Below are positions 1 through 10,626 of a stretch of DNA of 64,000 nucleotides, one piece after another; within the stretch, counting starts at the first letter, position 1, and the number at the start of each line of letters is the position of its first letter. Source of the DNA: Planctomicrobium piriforme (GTDB taxonomy: Bacteria > Planctomycetota > Planctomycetia > Planctomycetales > Planctomycetaceae). The DNA lies in the NCBI GenBank assembly GCA_945860955.1, contig CAMATH010000004.1, forward strand, positions 45,666-109,665. Reading direction: 5' to 3'. The notes beneath the pieces are model-generated. The model did not search any database and was not told the DNA's origin. It saw only the letters and a program-made list of their open reading frames with translations. The translations under genes were made by a program, and so were the position numbers.

Positions 1-136
1 GAGATGAACAGGATGGAGTTGCTCGCCATTCCTGCTCTCTGGATAAGTGGCTGAAATCGAAAAACTCCCAGTCCCCGCGATCGACGGTCGCCTCAGCAAT
101 CCTGTCCATCCTCTTCATCCCTTTCATCCTGTCCAA
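1..136. repeat. Dispersed CATCCTGTTCATCC-type intergenic repeat
   Basis: A pyrimidine-rich tract at 101-136 is built from units such as CATCCTCTTCATCC and TTTCATCCTGTCC. A near-identical tract lies at 42179-42217 in the same orientation, and bases 4-16 carry the same core reversed. The tract has no coding look. It matters because the phosphatase reading frame stays open through it, creating a false N-terminal extension rich in H-P. Confidence 0.7.
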
Positions 137-235
137 AAACTCAACGGCCCATTTGCCGAGTACGGGTCGCTTCTGTGGAACTCGGATCGGTTGCCACCCA
201 AAGACCGATTTTCGCCATTCGAGAATTGCTCCTGC

Positions 236-703
236 ATGCGCTCGCTCACCCCCTATCCAATCTGGATCGGACACGCCAACGACGGACGAGAGTTCCGCAC
301 GATCCTCGAATTGGGAATCGAAGCCATCGTTCAGTTGGCGATGGAAGAGGCGGCAATTCAGCCGCCGCGTGAACTGATCTCCCTTCGATTTCCACTTCTC
401 GACGGTGCAGGCAACAACCGGAATGTGCTGCGTCTGGCAATCGACGGGGTCGCCAACCTGATCCGTCGCAATGTGCCAACGCTAGTCTGCTGCGGAGCGG
501 GTATGAGCCGGTCCCCCGCAATCGCGGCCGCGGCCATTTCCGTCGTCACGCATTCACCCGTCGACGAGACGCTCCGGACCATCTTTCAACACCATTCTGT
601 CGACATATCCGCAGCATTGTATTTGGAACTGCGGGCGGTACTGAGCGCACCCAGGAATGCTCTGGTCATAAGCGATCACGAAACTCAGTCGGGAAGCGGT
701 TAG
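236..703 (+). CDS. Dual-specificity-type protein phosphatase
   Basis: This predicted 155-residue cytosolic protein has the cysteine-phosphatase P-loop C-x5-R at C86-R92 (CGAGMSRSP), which in this superfamily forms the phosphocysteine intermediate. The Asp in FPLLDG (D56) fits the general acid. The length suits a minimal DSP catalytic domain. The frame is open upstream to 47, but that part translates the dispersed CATCC repeat, so the ATG at 236 is preferred. The substrate cannot be told. It converges with the NHL-repeat gene, 23 bases away, and no operon partner is visible. Confidence 0.75.
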   Translation: MRSLTPYPIWIGHANDGREFRTILELGIEAIVQLAMEEAAIQPPRELISLRFPLLDGAGNNRNVLRLAIDGVANLIRRNVPTLVCCGAGMSRSPAIAAAAISVVTHSPVDETLRTIFQHHSVDISAALYLELRAVLSAPRNALVISDHETQSGSG

Positions 704-726
704 AGAGACTCGCTTCGAGTGGGTAA

Positions 727-1881
727 CTATTTCCCACGTGTCGCGAGCCGCACTTTGTGGTTGTCGCTGTCGCCGATGTAGACCCGGCCCTCCCGGTCGA
801 CGAAGACGCCATGTGGCCGACCGAGCTGGCACGACTTCCCCGCTCCGTCCGGGCCGTCGCCCGCTTTCCCCGTACCCACGATCGTGTCAATGATTCCCGT
901 CTCGGCGTTGATTACCCGAATCGTGTGGCTCTCGGTGTCGGCGAGGTAGACGTCTCCCTCGGGTCCGACCGCGATCCCCTTGGGACCAGCAAGCAGCGCG
1001 GTCTGCGCCGGGCCACCGTCTCCCGCGTATCCCGACTTCCCCGTGCCGGCGACATGCCGCATTTTGTTTTTTGTCAGATCCACCTGATAGACGGCGTTGC
1101 CCTCCCGCAGCGCCAGCCACAACGTGGTCTCGTTGGCGAAATCGAGCGCTCGGGGGCCATCCAGAGCGGTTCCCTTCCACGAAGCGCCGTCCGAGGTCTT
1201 GGCCCGTGCCCCGGTCCCGCTCACAGTGTCGATCCGGCCACTCTTCAAATCGACTTTCCGAACGCGATGGTTGCCAATGTCGGCGATATACAGCCCTCCC
1301 ACTCCGTCCAGCGCGATCGAATGCGGAGACTTCAACGTCGCCTGCCGGGCGGGGCCTCCATCGCCTGAGAAGCCCGCAGTCCCCGTTCCCGCGACTGTGC
1401 TGATGATGCGCGTCTTCGCATCCACGAGACGGACCAGATGATTCTGCATTTCGACGAAATACATGTTTCCGTCGGCGTCAAATCGAACCTCGTACGGTTC
1501 GTTGCAGAGGGCGTCGGTCGCGAGGCCACCATCGCCGGCGTAACCTTTCTTTCCGCGCCCCGCGACGGTTGAGATCGTTAGAGTCGAAGAGTCAATCCGC
1601 CGGACGACGTGATTTCCGATCTCGCACACATAGATTCCCTGGTCCGGCCCCACCACGACCCCAAACGGTCCCGAAACCGCCGCCTCCACGGCCAGCCCGC
1701 CATCGCCCAAGTACACCTGCTGGCCATTCCCGGCGATCGTGCGCACAACCCATCCGTCGTCGGCGGCCGCTGCGGACGAAACGCAAAGCGCGAACGCCGC
1801 GACACAGTGTGCCAGTAACGACCGCCTGAGTCGAGCAGTGTGATGAACCGAGGTTTGGCAAGTGAGGGCGGTGCGTGGCAT
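727..1881 (-). CDS. Secreted NHL-repeat protein
   Basis: The 384-residue product starts with a Sec-type signal peptide (hydrophobic LLAHCVAAFALCVSSAAAA, then ADDG). About six NHL-type blades follow, each with a GYAGDGG-like turn, a stretch such as GIYVCEIGNHVVRR and an I(S/D)T(V/I)xGxG strand. This pattern predicts a six-bladed beta-propeller used for ligand or protein binding rather than a known catalytic reaction. The frame extends upstream to 2118 but crosses repeat sequence without a leader. The ATG at 1881 puts the signal peptide at the N terminus. No clear Shine-Dalgarno is seen. Confidence 0.85.
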   Translation of the reverse strand: MPRTALTCQTSVHHTARLRRSLLAHCVAAFALCVSSAAAADDGWVVRTIAGNGQQVYLGDGGLAVEAAVSGPFGVVVGPDQGIYVCEIGNHVVRRIDSSTLTISTVAGRGKKGYAGDGGLATDALCNEPYEVRFDADGNMYFVEMQNHLVRLVDAKTRIISTVAGTGTAGFSGDGGPARQATLKSPHSIALDGVGGLYIADIGNHRVRKVDLKSGRIDTVSGTGARAKTSDGASWKGTALDGPRALDFANETTLWLALREGNAVYQVDLTKNKMRHVAGTGKSGYAGDGGPAQTALLAGPKGIAVGPEGDVYLADTESHTIRVINAETGIIDTIVGTGKAGDGPDGAGKSCQLGRPHGVFVDREGRVYIGDSDNHKVRLATRGK

Positions 1882-2229
1882 GATGGCAGGCTCGATTGGA
1901 GGAATCGGAATTATACCGTGAGCGGCACGAATTGAGACATTTCGAGTCCGAGACCCCTGCCTCCTTGGGGCTGTCGGTTTTGTAGCGACGACGCTCCGCG
2001 GCGACTCTCCGGTTGTGGTTCCCGCGAATCGGAACTGCGACGATTTGCGACCAATCGCTGTGGGATTCGGACGGGATTCAATTGACGTCGATCTTGTCTG
2101 ACAGAGCGAGGATCTCATTCACCAATCCACACGAGATGGATGGGGTCTTGATCGAGGAAGGAGACCATTTTTCTAGCTACCGATCTCATTCACCATCCGG
2201 GCGAGCCGGATGGGGTCTGGGGACACGAC
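1882..2229. repeat. Gene-free stretch with dispersed GGATGGGGTCTGG repeat
   Basis: This 348-base gap holds two imperfect copies of an element containing GATGGGGTCT, near 2135-2155 and 2203-2224. The second copy matches 42329-42350 in inverted orientation at 21 of 22 positions. Both local copies follow the phrase CTCATTCACCA. No ORF here looks coding. Confidence 0.6.
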
Positions 2230-2814
2230 TCATGATTCGCCACCCGGCGCGACATCGACGCACCAGAGTGACCGCGTCGCTCCAACCGCCGTCAGCAGCA
2301 GAATCGCCGTGTTGATCCAGCGCGACATCTCGTGCAGCAACTGAAACTGCTGCGGGTACGGGGGACGTCCCAGCATCGCCGCGAGTGGCTGGTAGACGAC
2401 AAAGTACTCACCCACCGCCAGACACAGCGCGCACAGCGTGACGACCCAGGTGACGGTCGCCCCCCGCCGGCGACTTCCCGCCAGTGGATTATGGGTGTCC
2501 CCACCCTGAGTCCTATGATTCTGGGTGGCCCCATTCTTGGTCGCATTCGTTTTCGCCGGTCCGCTCCAGGCATCTCCACGAGCGGTGAGGTACCTCCCCA
2601 GTCCCGACACCGCCGCCATTCCGAGCAGGGTGAACTCCAGGGTGTAATAGGCGGGGAACAGAACCCTCGGATGATTGTCTTTCGTTTCGGTCGAAAACAG
2701 TGGCGAACCGCGGAGCGACATCAGCAGGGCGAGAAACATGATTCCCATCCCCAGCCAGCCGACGAGAGACAGGCGTTCGACAAACAGGCAGACGCGTCGC
2801 ATTGGATCGCTCAA
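2230..2814 (-). CDS. Small multi-pass membrane protein (DUF4149/TMEM205-like)
   Basis: The 194-residue protein has about four hydrophobic segments: [17 protein letters not shown] near the N terminus, the [18 protein letters not shown] segment, [17 protein letters not shown], and [11 protein letters not shown] near the C terminus. Between the second and third lies a polar Asn/Gly/Thr loop. FPAYY and a conserved [14 protein letters not shown] stretch recall DUF4149/TMEM205 proteins, whose function is unknown. The frame can start at a TTG at 2814 whose TTGA overlaps the purL stop, or at an ATG at 2802. Either implies translational coupling to purL. Confidence 0.65.
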   Translation of the reverse strand: MSDPMRRVCLFVERLSLVGWLGMGIMFLALLMSLRGSPLFSTETKDNHPRVLFPAYYTLEFTLLGMAAVSGLGRYLTARGDAWSGPAKTNATKNGATQNHRTQGGDTHNPLAGSRRRGATVTWVVTLCALCLAVGEYFVVYQPLAAMLGRPPYPQQFQLLHEMSRWINTAILLLTAVGATRSLWCVDVAPGGES

Positions 2815-5723
2815 TTCCAGTCGAGTGGGGCCTTCCAGGCGTTCTTGAGATCCGCGATTCCCACATCAATTCGCGTCGCGTTCGTCATGCCGCGCACCAC
2901 CAGCCGGGGGAGGGCCGAAACCGTTCCCAGCTCCGCCAGCGGGAGGCCGGCGAACAGTTCCCGCACCCGCGCCGCCGCGGCCTGCGTCACTTCGATCACA
3001 AAACGCGTGTTGCTTTCCGAGAACAACAGCGTCAGGTCCTCTTCCAGCCCGCAGCGGGCCCCCATGACCCTCAAGTCGATCTCGGCCCCCAGATCGCCGG
3101 CGAACGCCATCTCGGCCAGGGCCGCCGCCAAACCTCCCTCGCTCAGGTCGTGGCAACTGCGAATCAATCCCGCGGAAATCGCCTGCGACACCGCGGCAAA
3201 AATCCGCGGGGCTTTCCCCAGATCGACCCGGGGAACACGCCCTCCCGCCAGACCATTCACCAGCGCGAAATGACTTCCCCCCAGCTCATCGTGCGTCTGC
3301 CCAACCAGGAACAGCAGGTTGCCCGCGTCTTTGAAATCCATCGTGACCGCGTCGGTCACGTTGGGAATCTGACCCAGGGCGCTCACCAGCAATGACGCGG
3401 GAATCGCCACCGTTCGGCGATGTCCCGCGGCGTCCTGATACGAGAACTCGTTGTTCAGACTGTCTTTTCCGCTGATGAAGGGGGTTCCATACGCGACCGC
3501 CACGTCGCGACACGCCAGCGCGGCGCGGACCAGGCTTCCCAAGGTCTCGGGGCGTTCGGTGTTGCCCCAGCAGAAATTGTCGAGAATCGCGATCCGCGAC
3601 GGGTCGGCCCCGACCGCCACACAGTTACGCACCGCTTCATCGATCGCCGAGGCGGCCATCCAGTACGGGTCAAAGTCCCCGAATCGCGGGTTCATGCCAT
3701 TGGCCACCACCAAACCACGCGACGAATCGAGATTCGGTCGGATGACGGCGGCGTCGGAGGGACCGTCGTTCTTCGCTCCCACCAGGGGCTTGACCACACT
3801 TCCCGCCTGCACTTCGAAATCGTACTGCCGAATGATCCACTCTTTGCTGCACACATTGAGCGAGCCGAGAATCCGCAACAGATCGTCATCGCACCGGTTG
3901 CGTGCGGGGAGCGAAAGGGTCACGTCGGCGGGGGGAGCATACTCAGCGTTTCGCACCACCGGGGGACGCCCTTCATGCAGAAACTCCATCGCGACGTTGC
4001 CGACCTCCTGTCCCTGGTACTTCAGAACCAGACGCTTCGTGTCGGTGAATTTTCCGATGATCGTCGCCTCGACCCCTTCGGCCTGGCACAACTGTTCGAA
4101 CTCGGCCATCTTGTCTTCAGTGACAGACAGCACCATCCGTTCCTGGGCCTCGGAAATCCAGATCTCGGTGTACGAGAGTCCGTCGTACTTGAGCGGGGCT
4201 CTCTCCAGCCACACTTCCGCACCGGTCTCTTCACCCATCTCGCCGACCGCGCTGCTGAACCCGCCGGCACCACAATCGGTGATGGCCGTGAAGAGTCCCA
4301 GATCACGCGCCTGCAGGATCACGTCGAGGACCATCTTCTCGGTGATCGCGTTCCCGATCTGGACCGCTCCGCCGGAAAGGGTTTCGCTCTCCTGCGTCAG
4401 TTCCGCCGACGAAAACGTCGCGCCATGAATCCCGTCGCGTCCCGTGCGACCACCCACCGCGACAATGTACTCACCCGGACTGACGTGCTTCGATTCCATC
4501 CCCACGGGAATCATGGCCACGTTGCCACAGTACACCAGCGGGTTCCCGAGGTACCGTTCATCGAAAAACACCGCCCCATTCACTGTCGGAATGCCCATGC
4601 GATTGCCGTAGTCGCGGACACCCGAAACAACCCCGCGGGTGACAACGCGCGGATGCAGAACGCCCGGCGGCAGGTCTTTATCAGCGACATCCGGCGGGGC
4701 GAAACAGAAAACGTCGGTGTTGCAGATCGGACGGGCACCCAGCCCGGTTCCGAGGGGATCCCGAATCACGCCCCCCAACCCGGTGTTCGCACCGCCGTAC
4801 GGTTCGAGCGCGCTGGGGTGATTGTGCGTCTCGACCTTCATGCAGACGTTTTGCGTTTCGTCGAAACGCACCACGCCAGCGTTGTCTCGAAACACACTCA
4901 CGCACCAGTCGTCTGCGCCGAGCCGTTCCCGAATCTCGGCGGTGGCCGCGAACACCGTTTCCTTCAACAGGTTTTCAAACTGAATGTCGCGGGCTTCGTC
5001 GCGGTAGTGGACCCGGCCGCGGAGCGTCTTGTGCGAACAGTGTTCACTCCAGGTCTGCGCGACGGTCTCCAGTTCGGCATCCGTGGGGTCGCGTCCCTGC
5101 TCGCGAAAATAGGACTGAATCGTCTGCATTTCTCGCAGACTGAGGTACAACTGACCTTCCTTGCTTAGCCGGGTGAGGTCGGCATCGGTCATCGCCGCCA
5201 TCGGCACGGTGATCTTGCGAAAACCGTAATCCGAACCGACATCCAGGCTGGTGATCGACAGCGCGCCCGGCAGCACCTGCTGAATCGCGTCGTTGGCGAT
5301 CACTTTCGATGAAACCCGCTTCAACTCCGCAGGGTCGGCGTCGACGTTGAACCAGTATTTCTGGCAACTGCGGACGGCGTCGACCGAATAGCCGGCGTCG
5401 CGCAGCGCCGGCAGCACGGTCGCCGCCACATTGTCGGTGACCCCGGGTTTGAGCAGCACGTTGAACAATTGCCCGTCGGCAGTCGAAGTCCCGGTCGACG
5501 GGAGTGGCCGAACCTGAAGCGTCTCGACGACCAGATCGGCAAGCAACCCCCTCCCAAGCCGCTCGGCCTGCGAACGATCGACATCGCCTTGAACGAGAAA
5601 CGAACGGGCCGACCGGACGTTGCGGATGCTCGAGAGTCCCAGCGCCTGGCACTGCGAGAGAACGCCCTGCGCCTCGCGGTCCAGTCCTTCGGGGCGGGTT
5701 TGAATCTCAACTTCCCAGAGCAT
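2811..5723 (-). CDS. purL: Phosphoribosylformylglycinamidine synthase, PurS-PurS-PurL fusion
   Basis: This cytosolic purine-synthesis enzyme converts FGAR, ATP and ammonia from glutamine to FGAM. From the ATG at 5723 it is 970 residues. Family signatures are TWSEHCSHK (224-232) and [14 protein letters not shown] (298-311). Ahead of the PurL core (from about 175) lie two PurS-like units, residues 1-75 ([19 protein letters not shown]) and 86-152 ([15 protein letters not shown]). No glutaminase domain follows; the protein ends with AWKAPLDWN, like small PurL. A separate PurQ is therefore expected but is not in the window. The start overlaps the prephenate dehydrogenase gene by 17 bases, suggesting one transcript. 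Confidence 0.95.
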   Translation of the reverse strand: MLWEVEIQTRPEGLDREAQGVLSQCQALGLSSIRNVRSARSFLVQGDVDRSQAERLGRGLLADLVVETLQVRPLPSTGTSTADGQLFNVLLKPGVTDNVAATVLPALRDAGYSVDAVRSCQKYWFNVDADPAELKRVSSKVIANDAIQQVLPGALSITSLDVGSDYGFRKITVPMAAMTDADLTRLSKEGQLYLSLREMQTIQSYFREQGRDPTDAELETVAQTWSEHCSHKTLRGRVHYRDEARDIQFENLLKETVFAATAEIRERLGADDWCVSVFRDNAGVVRFDETQNVCMKVETHNHPSALEPYGGANTGLGGVIRDPLGTGLGARPICNTDVFCFAPPDVADKDLPPGVLHPRVVTRGVVSGVRDYGNRMGIPTVNGAVFFDERYLGNPLVYCGNVAMIPVGMESKHVSPGEYIVAVGGRTGRDGIHGATFSSAELTQESETLSGGAVQIGNAITEKMVLDVILQARDLGLFTAITDCGAGGFSSAVGEMGEETGAEVWLERAPLKYDGLSYTEIWISEAQERMVLSVTEDKMAEFEQLCQAEGVEATIIGKFTDTKRLVLKYQGQEVGNVAMEFLHEGRPPVVRNAEYAPPADVTLSLPARNRCDDDLLRILGSLNVCSKEWIIRQYDFEVQAGSVVKPLVGAKNDGPSDAAVIRPNLDSSRGLVVANGMNPRFGDFDPYWMAASAIDEAVRNCVAVGADPSRIAILDNFCWGNTERPETLGSLVRAALACRDVAVAYGTPFISGKDSLNNEFSYQDAAGHRRTVAIPASLLVSALGQIPNVTDAVTMDFKDAGNLLFLVGQTHDELGGSHFALVNGLAGGRVPRVDLGKAPRIFAAVSQAISAGLIRSCHDLSEGGLAAALAEMAFAGDLGAEIDLRVMGARCGLEEDLTLLFSESNTRFVIEVTQAAAARVRELFAGLPLAELGTVSALPRLVVRGMTNATRIDVGIADLKNAWKAPLDWN

Positions 5724-6645
5724 CAGTATCCTCGACAGTGGTTGAAAGGTCGGTGGCTCCCGCCGGGGCATTGAAGACCCGCAGCCAGAGTGTACGTGTA
5801 TTCTGTCCCGCCCGCAGCAGTTCGCACAGCGCGGTGGCGTCGCGCTGTTCAATCGCGGCCCGAAAAGCGGCGACTTGCGATTCCAATTCGCGCAAACCGG
5901 CGGCGACGTCGGTGTCGTTTTGCAGCAGGATCGAGGTCCAGAGATCGGGATCCCCCGAGGCGATGCGCGTCGCGTCGCGAAAACCGGTCGACGCGACGGG
6001 AAATGCCTGAGTGGGCAGGATCGCGGCGAGGGCGGCCGCGGCGATATGCGGCACGTGGCTCGCCCGTGCGACGGTCGCGTCGTGTTCCTCGGGTGACATC
6101 ACCAGGACATTCCCCCCGATGCCGCGCCACAACTGAGACGCCCGGTCGACCGCTTCTGGTGGCGTGGATTCCACCGGAGTCACCACACACCGCCGTCCGA
6201 CAAACAATTCGGAATTCGCGTGTGTGCAACCCTGCTGTTCGCCCCCGGCCATGGGGTGTGACCCGACAAACAGCGTCCCCGCGGGCAGACCGGTCGCCAG
6301 CGGACGGCAGATCGACTGTTTCACGCTGCCCGCGTCGGTCAACAGAGTGCCCGGGCGACAGACCGCCGCCGCCTCTCGAATGCCCGCTTCAATCCGATCG
6401 ACCGGAGTGCAAAAGACCATCAGGTCCGCCTGCCGGGCGGTCTCTTCGAGCGACGTGGAATAGCGGTCGATCAGTTGAAGGTCGACGGCGCGACCCAGCC
6501 GGCCGGCGTCGCGGCCAACTCCCACCACTTCGCGCGCCAATCCGCGCCGCCGCAACGCCGCGGCGATCGAACCGCCGATCAACCCGACACCGACAATGGC
6601 AGCGGTTTGGTACAGTGGCTGAGATTTCGGAGGGGGAGCCGTCAT
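5707..6645 (-). CDS. tyrA: Prephenate dehydrogenase
   Basis: The 312-residue protein has a Rossmann N terminus with GVGLIGG (G19-x-G21-x-x-G24). It also has the family pattern [21 protein letters not shown] and [12 protein letters not shown], which binds prephenate and NAD(P)+ in tyrosine synthesis. A helical dimerisation region follows. I see no ACT or chorismate mutase domain. The ATG at 6645 is 17 bases past the GNAT stop. An upstream in-frame ATG at 6687 would overlap that gene and adds only polar residues. It sits between GNAT and purL in a packed minus-strand set. Confidence 0.92.
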   Translation of the reverse strand: MTAPPPKSQPLYQTAAIVGVGLIGGSIAAALRRRGLAREVVGVGRDAGRLGRAVDLQLIDRYSTSLEETARQADLMVFCTPVDRIEAGIREAAAVCRPGTLLTDAGSVKQSICRPLATGLPAGTLFVGSHPMAGGEQQGCTHANSELFVGRRCVVTPVESTPPEAVDRASQLWRGIGGNVLVMSPEEHDATVARASHVPHIAAAALAAILPTQAFPVASTGFRDATRIASGDPDLWTSILLQNDTDVAAGLRELESQVAAFRAAIEQRDATALCELLRAGQNTRTLWLRVFNAPAGATDLSTTVEDTDALGS

Positions 6646-6661
6646 GCGTGACCTGGTCGAA

Positions 6662-7114
6662 TCAGCCTGTCGCCAGGGATTTTTCAAAGATCACGAGATT
6701 GTCACCCCGATCGGGATCCCAGCGGATGCCGACGATGTCGTAGCGCCGGGCGATCGCCAGGTGCAACATCGGGCGATGCTGGTTGTGACACTCAAATCGA
6801 ATCGATTCGTACCCTTGTTCGTGCGACCAGGTGTGAACCGCGTCCATCAGTTGCGAGGCGATTCCCATTCGCCGAAATGGGGGCGAGACCCCGTAAAACC
6901 AGGAAAAGTAGACCGTCGGCTTCAGTTCGAACCCGATGTAAAAACCGACGTTCTCCCCCTGCTGGCTGGCCACCAGCATCAGCACATTGCAGCGCCCCTG
7001 AAAACGTCGGCGAAAGAACGCCGCGTCATGGGTCGGGCGGAATATCTGGTTGTACAACTCGGAAATCGTGGGGATATCCGCCGGCCCGACGATGTCGATC
7101 TTCACGTTTGACAT
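6662..7114 (-). CDS. GNAT-family N-acetyltransferase
   Basis: The 150-residue protein has a single-domain GNAT layout: an N-terminal strand and helix (VKIDIVGPADIPTISELYNQ), then central strands. The acetyl-CoA-binding stretch VSPPFRRMGIASQLMDAV matches the Q/RxxGxG/A consensus. The acceptor substrate cannot be told; neighbours in amino-acid and purine synthesis do not settle it. It is probably the first gene of the GNAT-tyrA-purL-membrane protein run, since 31 bases separate it from the stop of the upstream cytochrome gene, which could also feed transcription into it. Confidence 0.85.
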   Translation of the reverse strand: MSNVKIDIVGPADIPTISELYNQIFRPTHDAAFFRRRFQGRCNVLMLVASQQGENVGFYIGFELKPTVYFSWFYGVSPPFRRMGIASQLMDAVHTWSHEQGYESIRFECHNQHRPMLHLAIARRYDIVGIRWDPDRGDNLVIFEKSLATG

Positions 7115-7145
7115 GGTTTCTCCAGTGACCGGTGATCCCGCCCCT

Positions 7146-10100
7146 CTACTTGAGGGTCGACAGGTATTCCACCAGATCCCGCAATTCGAATTTCGACAGC
7201 TTCTTCACGAGGTCTTCCGGCATTGCCGACTTGCCTCGCGCGCGCTCATCGATATCGGTCTTCTTCACAACCACGATGTTCCCCTCCGCAGTGATCAGCT
7301 TCACCTGATCGGCGTCCTCTTCGCGCAACGTTCCGTTGATCTGCTTGCCGTCGGTCGTCAGGATCACCACCGGCTCGAATCCCTTGGCGATCGCCTTGTC
7401 CGGGACCACGATCGACTCCAGGAGATAGTCGCGCGGATGTTGGCCGGCGACCTTGGTGAGATCGGGGCCCACCTCGCCTCCACGGTTCGTGATCTTGTGA
7501 CAACGAACACAGTAGACGTCGCCCTTTTCATAGAAGAGCCGACGGCCCCGCTCGGCGTCGCCACCAACGAGCGCCGGCTTGAAGTCGGCGAGGGGATCGT
7601 TGGCGTTCGCTTTCGCGATCGCTTCCAGTTTCGCCGACAGGGCCGGCTGATTCCGACGCTTCCCCGCCTCCAACAAATCGAGGATCAAGCCGGCGGGAAC
7701 GTCGCCTCCCGGAATCCGATCCAGCCACTCTCCCAGGAGTTTCTGGGCCTCGTCCGCATTCATTTCCCCCAGAGTGGCGGCGGCCGATTGCCGTTCCACG
7801 AGTTCCCCTTTTTCAAGCGCGACGGGCAACCGCCGCAGCGCGGCGGGAGCGTCCTGTTGTGCCAAAACCCGCAGACCCGCGGCCCGGACGATTGGCTCCG
7901 TGTCGTCCAGGGATTTGGGAAGCGCCTGATCGAGTCGGCTGTCTTTCAACAGCGCCAGCGACCGGACCGCGTCGGCCCGAATTGCCGGCGGTTCTTTTGC
8001 GTCGAGAACCAACGCCAGCAACGTCGCCCCGATTTCTTTGATCCCCAGTTTCACAGCCGCCTCGGTTGCGGACCTTCGGACGTTTTCGTCACCCGAGAGC
8101 ATCCCCGCGAGATGCGAACGAATCGCGGCGACGGCGATCTCGGCATCACGCGGTGGCACGGGACGCCACAGGCCCAGGACTCGATCCCGTCCCGATGGCT
8201 TCGCCCAATCACCGAGCGCTTTCGCCGCTTCGATTCGCAACGCGGCTGGCACATCACCCCGGCTTGCGATGGACGCTGTCGCCACGGCGGCGGCCGGGGT
8301 TCCCAATCGGAAGTTCGCCGCGATGACCCGATACAGTGTCGGTTCCGTCAATCCCGTTCGTCCCGCCAGACCGGCCAGTGCCGTCATGCCATCCCCGAGC
8401 GGAACGTCGTAAATCGCGCGGGCCGCCTCTTCCACGACTCGGGGTTCCGCGTCGCCCAGAAACTGCGCGACGTCGGCTCGGCGGAGTTTCCGTAGCGCCA
8501 ACACCAAGCCCAGTCGCACGCTGGCATTCGGATCTCGCACATGGCGGTTCAATTCCAAAGCCGAATTTAACCCTGCCAAACCCATGACCGCCGCGTGCCT
8601 CAAATACGGGTCACGGTCGGCGTTGTCACGCAGCACCGTCACCAGCGCGTCGGCGACTTTGGAGAGTGAATTGGAATCCAGACGGGCGACCTTTCCCAGC
8701 GCGATCGCCGCGAAGAACCGCACGCGGGATTCCGGGTCTCCCAGTGCCGCCATCAACGGCGCAATGGCGGCGACTTGGCGACATTCGCCCAGCACTTTCG
8801 CCGCCTGTGAACGCACTTCGACATCGGGATCGCTCAAGAGCGCGATCACCGGGCCGAACAGATCCTGTTTTTGTCTCGCGGAAATCGGCCCGTTGGCGCG
8901 GACATGAGCACGATACGCCTGGCCCAGTCCCCAGATCCCGTGCAGTCGGGCCAGCCGATCGGGGCCGCTGGTCGCAATGGTATCGCGAGCGCGATTCAAA
9001 AAGTGGCCGGCGGCTTGCGGGAGCGGCAGCTCGGCGATCGCGAACTGCGCTTCCTGACGCACCGCCTGGCTCGGGTGCGACAACAGCGACTCCAATTCCG
9101 CCGGGGGCCGACCTGCAAATCCCGCCGACATCAATTCACGCGTCTGATTCGCGATCGGGTTGGAGGCCATGCTGTCGGGCGAGATCCGGTAGATTCGCCC
9201 CTTTCCTGGTCCATTCCAACCTTCGACCCAGTCGGTGAGGTACATCGAACCGTCTGGCCCGAAATCGACGTCCGTCGCCAAAACCTGCCACGCAAATTCT
9301 TTGTTCTCGACCACTTCAAATGCGGCTCCCTTCGGTTCCAGCCGAACGCTGCGGATACCGCTTCCTTGAGCCGCGCCGCGGAAGTCGCACAGATAGAATC
9401 GCCCCTGGTACTCACCGGGAAACCCGATGCCCGGCGCATAGGTCAAACCTGAAGGGCCGTCGGCGAGATTCGCCAACGGGGGGACGATGAACGCGGCTTG
9501 CCCGTCATGCTGCGGGTGCCACAGCTTTTCGCGATTCCACGGGCCCCGATCGGCCAGATATTGCAGGCTCATCCGCCAACCACTGTCGGCCCCTTCCGTG
9601 ACATAAACCCACCGGGCGCGGTCGCCGCTGTCGGAGTTGTTGTCGCCTGTGAACAGATTGCCAAACTCGTCGAACGCGAGTTCCTGCGGATTTCGCAACC
9701 CTGCGTGAACAACCTCCAGTTCCGTACCGTCGGGATTGCAGCGTAACACCGCTCCCTGGTCGGGATAGAAAAGCCGCTCTTGCTCTTTCGTCTGAACGTT
9801 GAAGCCGCGATCACCGATGCTGAAGTACAACCGCCCGTCGGGGCCGAAACGCAGTCCATGGGAATCGTGGCCTCGAAACGCGACTCGCACACCATACCCA
9901 GTGTGCAGAGCCGCGCGAGTGTCGGCGGTGCCATCCCCCGTGTCATCGCGCAGCGACCAGACGTTGGGAATGTTGGTGTAGTAGACCGTCCCTTTGCGAG
10001 CGAGGACGCCGGCTCCGGTTCCTTCCAGGATCCCGCGAAAACCGCCGGCGAACAGCGTCGCTGTGTCCGCCTTGCCATTCCCGTCGGTGTCTTCAAGCAG

Positions 10101-10613
10101 TCGGATCTGATCGTGTTCCTTGCCGTAGGATTCGATCTTCTGGCCCAAGTGCTTTTTGAAATAGTCGAGCCGATCTTCGACCGTCATGGCGGCCAGATCA
10201 TCATCGAGCCAGTTCATGTGGTCACGATTGTCTTCGACCCCTTTCAACTGGCGAAACGTCTCGGCGACGTAGATCCGCCCCTTCTCATCAATACACAACG
10301 CGACCGGATTCGCGAGCAACGGTTCCGCGGCCCACAGTTCGACCTTGAACCCCTTGGGGACTCGAATCTGCGGAATCGCCCGTTCCCCTTCGTCCGACGC
10401 CGGAGCGATTTTCGGTTGGTACGCCTCGTCGGGTTCGGCCCCTCTGAGTGACGCGCCCACCGTCACCACCGAAACCATCAGTGCGGCGACAACTGACAAC
10501 ACGGGCCGCTTGGGGGATTCAACGTTCACTTCGACACACACTGGAGAAGTCCGATTCGTTCGGGGGGAATGACTGCCCGAATCTGGTGGCGAGTCTAATG
10601 GGTGCGGAGACAT
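7146..10613 (-). CDS. PVC-type heme-binding protein (propeller, HEAT repeats, cytochrome c)
   Basis: This large exported protein matches the Planctomycetes/Verrucomicrobia heme-protein layout. A signal segment (VLSVVAALMVSVVTVGASL) is followed by a propeller-like dehydrogenase domain (VALCIDEKGRIYVAETFR, DDNRDHMNWLDDDLAAMT-type residues). A long HEAT/PBS-lyase-like alpha-solenoid comes next, then a C-terminal cytochrome c with CVRCH encoded around 7497-7511. These proteins are thought to oxidise sugars or alcohols outside the cytoplasm, but the substrate is unknown. The start is uncertain: an ATG at 10643 lies inside a perfect palindrome and is unlikely. The ATG at 10613 or GTGs near 10541/10529 are better. 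Confidence 0.88.
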   Translation of the reverse strand: MSPHPLDSPPDSGSHSPRTNRTSPVCVEVNVESPKRPVLSVVAALMVSVVTVGASLRGAEPDEAYQPKIAPASDEGERAIPQIRVPKGFKVELWAAEPLLANPVALCIDEKGRIYVAETFRQLKGVEDNRDHMNWLDDDLAAMTVEDRLDYFKKHLGQKIESYGKEHDQIRLLEDTDGNGKADTATLFAGGFRGILEGTGAGVLARKGTVYYTNIPNVWSLRDDTGDGTADTRAALHTGYGVRVAFRGHDSHGLRFGPDGRLYFSIGDRGFNVQTKEQERLFYPDQGAVLRCNPDGTELEVVHAGLRNPQELAFDEFGNLFTGDNNSDSGDRARWVYVTEGADSGWRMSLQYLADRGPWNREKLWHPQHDGQAAFIVPPLANLADGPSGLTYAPGIGFPGEYQGRFYLCDFRGAAQGSGIRSVRLEPKGAAFEVVENKEFAWQVLATDVDFGPDGSMYLTDWVEGWNGPGKGRIYRISPDSMASNPIANQTRELMSAGFAGRPPAELESLLSHPSQAVRQEAQFAIAELPLPQAAGHFLNRARDTIATSGPDRLARLHGIWGLGQAYRAHVRANGPISARQKQDLFGPVIALLSDPDVEVRSQAAKVLGECRQVAAIAPLMAALGDPESRVRFFAAIALGKVARLDSNSLSKVADALVTVLRDNADRDPYLRHAAVMGLAGLNSALELNRHVRDPNASVRLGLVLALRKLRRADVAQFLGDAEPRVVEEAARAIYDVPLGDGMTALAGLAGRTGLTEPTLYRVIAANFRLGTPAAAVATASIASRGDVPAALRIEAAKALGDWAKPSGRDRVLGLWRPVPPRDAEIAVAAIRSHLAGMLSGDENVRRSATEAAVKLGIKEIGATLLALVLDAKEPPAIRADAVRSLALLKDSRLDQALPKSLDDTEPIVRAAGLRVLAQQDAPAALRRLPVALEKGELVERQSAAATLGEMNADEAQKLLGEWLDRIPGGDVPAGLILDLLEAGKRRNQPALSAKLEAIAKANANDPLADFKPALVGGDAERGRRLFYEKGDVYCVRCHKITNRGGEVGPDLTKVAGQHPRDYLLESIVVPDKAIAKGFEPVVILTTDGKQINGTLREEDADQVKLITAEGNIVVVKKTDIDERARGKSAMPEDLVKKLSKFELRDLVEYLSTLK

Positions 10614-10626
10614 TCCGACAAGCAGC

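Noticed and set aside
47..235. N-terminal extension of the phosphatase reading frame
   Set aside because: It translates a dispersed CATCC repeat into H-P-rich sequence, and the conserved domain starts right after the ATG at 236.
3420..5168. 582-codon plus-strand ORF opposite purL
   Set aside because: Antisense shadow of a well-supported gene in GC-rich DNA; no leader, motifs or recognised family.
7050..8495. 481-codon plus-strand ORF opposite the cytochrome gene
   Set aside because: Shadow of the PVC-type heme protein; its composition is Arg/Gln/Pro-rich with no domain.
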